A DNA stretch of 64,000 bases from Dendrocalamus latiflorus (Eukaryota > Streptophyta > Magnoliopsida > Poales > Poaceae), in contig CM029637.1 of the NCBI GenBank assembly GCA_017311315.1, positions 334,990-398,989 on the forward strand, written 5' to 3'. The position numbers and the translations under genes were made by a program. Position 1 is the first letter of the stretch, and each line of letters begins with the position of its first letter. The notes beneath the pieces are model-generated. The model was not told the origin of the DNA and ran no database searches. It saw nothing but the letters and a program-made list of their open reading frames with translations. Positions 55,103 to 64,000 of the stretch are shown one piece after another.

Positions 55103-56698
55103 TGTAACATCCCGAAATTTAGATGTTCAAAAATATGAAAATTTTAAAACTTTCTCTTGCATTTTGCTGGCATTCAAATTTCTTCTTAATATTTATTTGA
55201 AATTTTCTGAGTTTCATGCTATGCAAATTAATAATCCCAAGTGCAAGAATTTAACATGTAAATAATAAAAATAATAATAGAAAATGACAAAACAGATCAT
55301 GAATTCAAAACTACCAAACTCTTTAACTCAAATTCAAGCCAATAAAATAAAATCGAGAGAATATTACACTCTATTCTTCAATGATTAAGCCAACAAATCC
55401 TACTTTTAAATTCAATTAGCAAACAAAACCCAAGGTCGAAGATTCAAAATTTATATATATAAATTCAGAACAAAATAAAAGTCAAAAATAGAGGGATGAT
55501 AGTTTTTGTATCTAGATATTTGAACCAAGACTTGAAAGGAAAATCCAAAAGCTGGATACAAAACTTAAATGAAAATTTAAACTTTGAATGTTATGCAAAG
55601 ATTGAAATCAGTAAATCCTAATATAAAATTTAAAATGTAAATTAAAAATTTAAATCCCAATTCTCAAATTTTCCTCACCTCTCACTCCCTCTCTTACATG
55701 TGGGCCCCAGCCTATTTTCTTTTTCTCTCACTCCCCCCTCCCTCTTTTTCTACTCTGCTGCTGGCCCCCGTTCTTTCTCTGCCCGTGGCCCGCTCTCCCG
55801 ATCACCCTTCTATTTCTCTCCTCCTCCTCACTGACGCCTCACTCTCTTCGTCCTCCTCTCATTCCTCTTTCTTTTTCCCATCTCTTCACGCGTGTCAGCC
55901 ACAGCGCCATCACACGCCCTGCGGCAGCCATCGCCTCGCCGTCACTCTCCTTGCGCCCCGTCACGTCGCCACGTCCCAGCGCCATGTCGGCCACGCTATC
56001 GCCCCCCCGCGTCCTGCTCCCATCGCCATCGCATCGAGTCGACCGTCCCCTCGCCATTAAGTAGTCCTCACAAACAGCGCCACTCCGTCAGCCACGACGC
56101 CACTATGTCGCTGTCACCTGCATGGCTTTGCAGTAGCCCACACTGAGCAACGTCCAAGGCAACTGTTGTCATGCCCGTCGGGAGCTCCCACGCCGCTCGA
56201 GTATGAGAGCGCCCCATCCACCTCGCCTCATCCCCCTCTCCTTCCCACCGCAAGGAATTGGCCTTTGGCACCCCACAAGCTCACTGGTCGTCGCCTCTTC
56301 TCTAACTCCGGCAAACCAATGATCTACCCACCTAGACCACCTCAGCCCAATTGCTCTTGGCCAGAGCATCTCCAGAGCACCACAATCCCGAGCCCATCCC
56401 TGGCCGAAGCCCTCGCCGCCTGTACGTCACCAGCGCCAAGCGCTTGACCGCGCCGCCACAGGCTCACGCCACCGGCCCACCTTGAAGCTTCCCAGCTCAC
56501 GCTAGTGCCTCCCTCGGGTTCCTCATGCTCCCAAGAGTCTGTTTCACTGGTCGCCGCCTCCCTCCAGCTGCCCCCTCGCCGGCGACGCCGCCATCTGCCC
56601 AGCGCCGCAGCTCTCCCCTGTTTCGGCCGCTGCTTCCTCTGTTCTGGTCCCCATACGCTCGTCACCTCATCTACTTAACTGCCTCCTTTCACTCCCAA

Positions 56699-56767
56699 GC
56701 GAGCGCGTCCTCAGTTGGTCAGCCAAGCCGAGTTCACGTTGCAAGTCGTAGGTTCGAATCCCCTCGC
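56699..56767 (+). other. tRNA-like module in LTR
   Basis: 'gcgtcctcagttggtcagcc' resembles an A-box/D-arm, and 'gtaGGTTCGAATCCcctcgc' contains a perfect B-box (GGTTCGAATCC). The first five bases GCGAG can pair with the final CTCGC like an acceptor stem. Length is 69 nt. The anticodon and T stems are poor, so it is a tRNA-derived relic or pol III promoter-like module and not a working tRNA. Confidence 0.55.
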
Positions 56768-57242
56768 AGTGCATTTCATTTTTATTTTTATTTCTATTTC
56801 TATTAACCCATTTCAATTGAGGAAACTAAAGAAAATTAGAAAATAATTCAGGGGAGCTAATAAATTTTATTAGGATTAAATATTTATTCTTGGATTAACC
56901 ATTATATATTAGTAGCTAAAGTACCTTAATTATTTAAAAATAATTAGTAATTAAAAGGGGGCATTAATAAAAGATGGTTTATGTAGGAATGTCCAATCAT
57001 CACAAGAAACTTAATTAAAATAACCATTAAGTTCAGATTAAGGTAAATAGAAAACATGCACATGTAACTCAACATAAAATACAAAACTAAATTTGTGGGG
57101 ATGGTAAAAAGGTACTCTTGTAGATATAGACAATCATTAAAGGTTCCTAACGTGAATAATATCCAATCAAGGAGCATGAATTAAACAAAATATTAAAAGT
57201 AATTGAAATAGAATGTCCATCTAAATTAGAGACTTTTCTAAG

Positions 57243-57409
<167 letters not shown>

Positions 57410-59708
57410 AAAAGCGCGGATGACATGTATGTAGCCCACTAGTAAATATATTAGTACAATTTTTGTATTCACCATAGACCCTACTAAAACTATATGCACT
57501 ATCATTAACCTATTGTCGATCATAAAATCTTAAATGGTAGCTCTAAATTAGTAAAGATAATGAAATAAAATCATGTGTAGCAGGCTCAAGCAGTCATAAA
57601 TAAATTAATATTAAATTGTGTCAGAAGCAAAGTAAAGGAATAAAATATCAATATCAATAATTTCCATAGTGCATCCAGATTAAAAAGTCATATTAATATA
57701 TAGGTACCAAAATATAATAGTCCCATGTCAATGGACGTTAAAATGACCTAACCAATATATAAATGTTCTGAAGTAAAACATTTAATCAATAACACGAGTA
57801 ATTAGGGTTGCATAAAATGCCACATAACAAATTACTAGTAGTATGAATTAATTCGATAAGCTAAAAGTCGTATACGCCGTCCTTGGAACCCCTACCTTAA
57901 ACCAATAAATGACAACATTTGACAAATCCAATACTTAATACTCAACTAAATTCATATACCTGCCCATATGCCTGTCTTGACTCATGGAAATTCCTTAATA
58001 AATACAAAAACAATAAAATAAGTTATTAATAAAAAGATCGGGTCATCGTATCCTGCCATCAGCTATACCTAGCCATCTCCAAGTAATAAATAGAAATAGT
58101 CCCATGAATATACCTTTATCATGACCCATCCTTTGACCTCCATTTTGACAGTTTTCCTGCCAATTCCCACTTCAGTCCAACCACTATGACTCCGACAATA
58201 CTCCGCACCCAATCAACCTTGTCTCAAATCACCTATTTAATCATAATAAAAGTTATCAAGTTCAATTGGATTTATTTGGATCTTTTGAGTTATTTGCATT
58301 TATTTGGATTCAGTTGTCTATCGCGTAATTAGAAATTGGAGTCCTGATGATTCAATGGATCAAGTGAGATCAAGATCAAGGTGAAGATAAAGACCAATGA
58401 CGAGAAAGCTTGAGTGAGCTCAAGACCACGGTAAACTGCGCAAGGCGAGTCAATACTTTGATCATATCGAACCTACATTTCTACAAATTAATTCTATTTT
58501 ATATTATCAAATTGCATGCTGTTATTTTATTTGTCAAATTATGTTCGATTTCAGGTTGCTACTTATACACCCAATATTGCACTTGTTAATATTACTCTCC
58601 TTGAAACCCTCGGATATATGAGCCTTGTCACCCTAGCAAGATTGTAATGTTATAATATTTCAAAAATAAGTCCATAACTATTTGCTATGCTTAGTATTGC
58701 TTAGATATTTGGGGGCCTCAAAACTGCCCCAAAACATCACCTTTAAGCTATGAGAAATTGATTTGGGAGGTTATAGTGGAAATGTTTGATATATTTGCTG
58801 AGGATATATTATGTTCTCAAAAACCCCAACTTGCTTAACTTATCTGGGCAGATGGTTCGGGGGTGTGAGTGGTGCAGTGGAAGCACAAAATGGTTAGTGA
58901 TAGAACCGCCCAGATAACCCTAAGGACCGAATCCTGTGATGACCTCCTAGTGTACAATAGTACAACTACAAACTGGCAAAGTGTAGGCAGGGCTAACTAA
59001 TTTGTGTAGCTCTAAGGTGGTTACGTGAAGGTATGAACACGAGCAAAGGGATGGACGGTCTCATCCCCACCTTTGCCTATGATGGCTCACGAGAGACCCT
59101 TCCCGAGGGATATATGCATCCTACGGAAGGCAGAACTTAGCAGGTGTAACCACAGTAGGACTATGCATTGTAAAGGCCCTGTGATAGTCTAGTCAACCGC
59201 ATGGCTAAGGAATCATGTGAGGCAACGAGCAGATTTATCTCTTGCGGGTAAAGTGTACCAACTCTGCAGAGTGAAAACTATTTGAATAGCCGTGCCCACG
59301 GTCAAGGGCGGACATGGGAACTTAACTAGATATAGTTCTATTTCAAAAACTTTACGGGTGGAATTGGAAAAGTGGTGGGCAGTGGAAAGCCCTGTTTTGT
59401 GTTGCCCTGGGTATCACCCCAGTGATAAGGTAAGCGGTTATAACGCTGAAAGGTTAGCATATGGTGCAAAGGCCATGTAACGGTGGATGGAATCTGCATT
59501 CTTTCACATATTATGTTTTAGTTCAAACTGCTAGGTCTCAAGAAATTTCTATGTATCATATTTCAAAAGAAATTTATGGCAAATAAAATAACCTGAGCCT
59601 TTCCTTGATTAGCCAGGCATATTATTTATTTGCATCCTGTGTATTGGCTTGTAGAGCACGATGGTTTGTACTCACCCTCGCTCTCACAATTAATCCAGAA
59701 TTCATGAG

Positions 59709-62681
59709 TGTAACATCCCAAAAATTCGCCTTCTTTAAAAATTTAATTTAAAATTTATTATTTTAAAGTGTTTGGATTTTATTTGGATTATTTGTGTAGT
59801 GTTGGAAGAAATCTCGAAATTCCATTTTTTGTTCTTCCGCTAAAATTCTGAATCTCCAAATTCAAATTCAAAATTTCAAAAAAAAATTCAAAATCAAATC
59901 TCCAAAATTCTGAATCAGCAGAAAAATGTTTGTTTTATTTTTCTGGGCCCAATCAATTTTTCTTGACCTATTCTTTTCTTTTCCTTTTCTCTCTTTTCTT
60001 TCTTTATCTCTCCTCTCAGATACTATTCATGCTACAGTAACCAAGCACTGTTCATGCTTTGTCTATCCAATGCCCACGCAAGTGAAAATGAATGCACGAA
60101 AACAATTTCCGATCTTTCTGCCATAGCTTTCCATCCAAACCCCATCTTCTCTTCGTGCCAAAATAAACAACTGTCCTCACGACTTAAGCAATCAATTCAT
60201 ATCCATTTCTTTGCCATTTAATCATCCGTTTGTCATTTTCTAAGCTTTAAAACTTGAAAACAGACATTGCCTTAAACTTGACCGTTTCAATCCATTTCCG
60301 CTCCCTCTGAGCACTCAAATGCAATCATAGTGATCTACTCTGACCCATGGAACTCTCTTACAAACTTCCTAAAGCCCAGAAGACCGTTTCCATCGCAAGC
60401 TCGCCGCCCTGAAAAACTGTTTGTCATACTGACTCACGTTCCGAGCGCTCTGGTGATTTTTTTCAAAATTCTTTTGCGTCATTCTGTCTCAGTATCCAAG
60501 GAACTCATTCAACATTTTTATTTGATTTTTTGTGCAGCCAATCGGTGAGAATTGAGTTTTTCGTGGAATCGGTTGTTCTTCGCTTCCGCCGTCAATTCAT
60601 CGTCCTCGATGAGCGCTTTCTCGATTTTTTGCACTGATAGCATCACCTCCATCCCCTCAATGTAACGCATAGCTTAGCTCACTCAATGGTTGGCCAAGGA
60701 GCTCCGTCACCGTGCACCACCACCATGTCGGTCGTCATCGCTGTCGCGGGCCATTCTCGGCCACCCTTGAACCAAACCAACTTCGCCATCACGTTCACCA
60801 TGTTTCTGGCGACCTCATGCTCACGCCACTTTCTCCAAAACGTCACTGGTTTGCAGGAGCCCCGCGTGGCTACCGCCGCCGTGCGCCCCGACCACTGCCA
60901 CTATCGCCTCGATCCGTCTCCGGCATTGCCACCACCACCATTAGGTAGAGGACCCCTCCGGGTTCCGTTTTGGTGGTTCCCGCACCGCCTATCTCCTCCC
61001 ATGCCGGCATCTCCATCCACCATGGCAGCCACCTCGGTGCTCTGGTTCATGTGTTCTTCAGCAGAGAAGAGTTTCTTGCTAGCTCTTCACTCCTTTGTGT
61101 TGGTTATTTGTCACAAAGAGCATGTGCTCACTTGGTGACTAGAGTCAAACTAGTGCATTTACTTGTGAGGTCACGTGTTCAAATCCAAGGAATTGCAATT
61201 TTTGTTCACTTTGTAGCTCTCGGTTGGCTCTTATCTTTTCTGTTGAGTCAATGGCAGCCAGGCCCCCACGCGTCATACTCACTAAACAAAATCCAGAAAA
61301 GAAAAGATGCCAAAGAATATTCCTTCGTTTTGCAATTTCCAGCAATTTTCGATCCGATCGATGTTCCAATCGCTCATTCTCCGTTGTCCGAACTCCGAAT
61401 TCAGTGATTCAAATTTCCAAATTCATATTAAATCATAAAACTCCTTCCAGTATAAAATTTATACTTTTGTGATTTTATTTGTATTTATTTATTCATTTGT
61501 ATTTGTCATTTTGCGGGTAGATCCCGACGTCGCCGAAGAATTTTCCGATCCGCAGCAAGAAGGTCCAGATAGCATGCAAGAAGGCAAGTCTCCTTTGATC
61601 ATCTTGTACCTAGGTGTACTAAAGTCATTTTATTATTTTAAATTTAAATGCATTTGCTATGTTACCTAAAATGTTAATCTCCGTTTTAAGGATAATAGTT
61701 AAACCGATAATTGTTATGCCCTCGTTTGACATTGACAACCATGTACCTTTGTCACCCTAGGCTTTCCTTGTCTCAGTATTGAGATTATTATGAGATTTGT
61801 TAATTTTAGAACGGTAGTAATTGCTTAGACAAGCTAGTCGATCAGCATAATCCTTCGGGTGGAAAATTGATATGTATGGGTAAAGCTGTACAACCTCTGC
61901 AGAGCGTAAAAAAAGCTATTCGAATAGCCATGCCCATGGTCAAGGGCGGGCAAGGTGCGCTTTCACATGGTAGATCTTTGGTTTTGGCTTTAAAGTAAAA
62001 GTTTTGGGAACCCGAGAGTGGATGGAACTCTCGGAGTTGTGTCCTGGCGGATGGAGCCAGTGAGGGTGGATGGAACCCGTAGTCTTCAACCTTGGCGTTA
62101 TAGCCAGTCAACTAGTGTTGATGGATGGAACCTTCACTAGAAAATTCTTGATAGTTTCTGTTAAAGCAATTACTTTATTAAATTAATGCCTTCAAAAATA
62201 TTTAATGGTATTTGAAATAAAATATTGCTTTGTGCGAAAGAACCATATTATCCTTCCTTTGTTAAGCCCTGCATTTACTGCATTTTCCCCAAGACTTGCG
62301 GAGTACTTTATGTACTCACATGCTGCACTCAAAATAAAACTTAGAGGATTATGAAGCTCAAGAGGGAGATTACGACTACTTCACGTGTGTATACGATGAA
62401 GGCTTTTCGGAGTACTAGGCTGCGTTTCTCCAGTCAATTGCCTGTGGTGTATTGATGGGTCTTCATTAGAATTTCTTTTGCTTCCGTTGTGTTTTGTGAG
62501 TTTGTGAGGTCTTGAAACCTTAGTTGTAATAAAGAGGCCTTTTGGTCAGTACTCTCTATTATTGTAATAAAGCGTTGTTGATTATGTAATCATCACTGTT
62601 TGACTGTGTGCACTAGCTTTCACCTGGGACTAGTGCTGTAATACACAGAGGGTCCGGATTCGGAAATTCGGGGTCCCGACA
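59709..62681 (+). mobile_element. Solo LTR, ~2.97 kb, nested in the long LTR
   Basis: Runs TGTAACATCCC ... GGGTCCCGACA with no internal region. It is flanked by 'atgag' (59,704-59,708) and 'aggag' (62,682-62,686), an imperfect 5-bp target duplication. The host LTR resumes on the right with sequence that also follows the same point in the 24,800 and 48,500 copies ('cactacagcaacac' type). It is organised like the long LTRs (AT-rich start, pyrimidine-rich, GC-rich, tRNA-like module, AT-rich) and is close in size to RIRE3/RIRE8-type rice LTRs; the family name is inference. Confidence 0.8.
61124..61190 (+). other. tRNA-like module in solo LTR
   Basis: 'gctcacttggtgactagag' (A-box-like) is followed by 'gaggtcacGTGTTCAAATCC' (B-box-like, GTTCAAATCC). 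Its position relative to the LTR start (about 1.42 kb) is similar to that of the module in the neighbouring long LTR (about 1.60 kb). Confidence 0.5.
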
Positions 62682-63000
62682 AGGAGTCGGATCGCTACAC
62701 TACAGCAACACACCAGGTTGTGATGCTGAAGATAAAGAAGAGATCCAGAACTAGGTCGCGTACCCCCAGTTGGCTGCCTATGGGCACGTTCTGAGGGTCC
62801 CACTTGTGTGCTTCATTTTCGTTACTGCATTTTACTAAATTCGGCCTAATCGGTCATGTGTAAGTCTACTATTAAATTTACATTTCCGCATGGTATGCAT
62901 TTTGATGTTCAGTACTGCATTTGTGAACACTATCTACTGATCCAGAGAATAGTGCAGTGAAATCACAGAGAATTCTGGGTTGTAAAATCTGGGTCCGACA
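62682..63000 (+). mobile_element. Very long gypsy-type 3' LTR, part 2 (3' end)
   Basis: Continues the LTR interrupted at 59,708 and ends 'ctgggtccgaca' at 63,000, giving TG...CA ends with 55,103. The related solo LTR ends 'ggggtcccgaca'. Confidence 0.75.
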
Positions 63001-64000
63001 CTTTGTGTGATTTGATAATACATGCACAAAACCAAAACCATGAGATCAAAAAAGACGACCAGACCATGCCTATGGGAATAGAATAGCCAAAATGGCTTTG
63101 AGTATGATTCGACAATACCCAAAAAGTCAAACCATCAACAAGACAAGTAAGAACTTCCTCTTAGATAAAGAAGGGAAAGAAAAAACTGAAGAACAGAGAA
63201 GAAATAGAGAAAGAACCAAATCGAAGCCAAGCAAACTCAATCAGAGAAGAGATACACAAAAGCTAAATTGAAATTGATGTATTGCTCAGATGATTGAGTC
63301 TACAGCCACTCCATCTTGAAGGACCAAGAGCATATCATGTGCTCCACTCTCAAAACCCTAAACCTAAAACAAAAAATAAGAGAGGGGTGGGATGGTTAAC
63401 CCTACATGTCTCCACCCCCACCCCTTTTTATAGATGAGCAACCAGCCATCTACTCTCTAAATTGGATCCTATCTACTAATTCAATGGGGGAAACCTGTTA
63501 ACCCCACACACTCTGGTTTTACTCACTCGAATCTGTTAAATCCTTAGTCTTGATCGGCCTTGATCAAACCAGCTCCATCTTGATCTAAACCACACTCCAA
63601 CACATCACCCATGCACCGCGGTTTTGATCCAAGATGGTTTCTGGTATTCTGGTCAAAATACCAAAATGCCCCATGTTGACCCGGTCATCACCTTCCTTTG
63701 CAAGCAAACGCCATGCTTGTTACGTGTAAGTACACCATCAGCTTGCCACATGCCACCATGTCTCTCCCATCCTAGTTCTACCAAACCATAGTTCACTTGG
63801 CCCATGCAAGCCACCTAGTGTCATCCCGCTGTTCGAACTCGCCTTCAACATTCCCGCCTTTAACATTCCCGCCTTTCTCATGCCATGCTTGAGCTACATT
63901 AGCCAAGACATGCATCATGCAACCTTAACCGAATGACTCAGGTCAACCTAATTAAATCCATGACTCAAATCCCAAATCCAATTGTGATAGAGAGCTATCT
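63001..64000. other. No recognised gene or element
   Basis: AT-rich to about 63,360, then mixed. 'cattcccgcctttaa' is repeated once (63,848 and 63,864). Open frames are short and have no recognisable domain. This may be the flank of the long-LTR element or more TE non-coding DNA. Confidence 0.4.

Noticed and set aside
56699..56767. Functional tRNA gene
   Set aside because: B-box is good but anticodon and T stems do not fold properly; reported only as a tRNA-like module.

Overview
The window is nuclear DNA from a grass, most likely rice or a close Oryza relative. The evidence is the density and type of LTR retrotransposons (Athila-like Ty3/gypsy, SIRE/Maximus-like Ty1/copia, very long 'TGTAACATCC...' LTRs), a plant NHL/LEA_2 gene, and no prokaryotic gene organisation. 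The species is inferred; no database search was possible. Almost all of the window is repeat DNA. I found no rRNA, canonical tRNA, CRISPR array or intact single-copy gene.

Layout. 1-8,505 is a satellite array of ~97-98 bp monomers (about 87 units) with kilobase-scale higher-order duplications. 8,506-11,446 is mixed low-information DNA with one candidate MITE. 11,447-22,618 is a direct tandem duplication: two 5,553-bp copies (11,447-16,999 and 17,066-22,618) with one difference seen, joined by 66 bp of templated filler copied in inverted orientation from two nearby sites. Each copy carries a GC-rich TE-like stretch, an ATG-less NHL gene, a long-LTR fragment with a tRNA-like module, and the 3' end plus LTR of a copia element. 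21,452-23,310 is a complete copia LTR followed by a PBS and the start of gag, cut off by a 736-bp LTR. 24,860 to about 35,030 is a decayed minus-strand copia element whose RT is split by a ~1.39-kb insertion.

35,343-48,426 is a minus-strand Athila-like chain: partial gag-PBS, LTR, full internal region, LTR. The LTRs differ by roughly 1% and the gag-pol frame has one stop and one frameshift, so it is young. 48,427-63,000 holds two very long LTRs of one family in inverted orientation (48,427-53,978 minus; 55,103-63,000 plus) around a 1.1-kb spacer with a gag zinc knuckle and a polypurine tract. The plus LTR is interrupted by a nearly 3-kb solo LTR. 63,001-64,000 has nothing I recognise.

The window reads as a record of recombination and repair rather than a gene pathway: unequal exchange between LTRs (two, perhaps three, LTR-centred chains), nested insertion, probable methylation-driven decay (copia stop codons fit C-to-T or G-to-A changes), and one template-switch duplication. 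The two observations I would follow first are the patchwork filler at the duplication junction and the tRNA-like (A-box/B-box) modules recurring inside the long LTRs.
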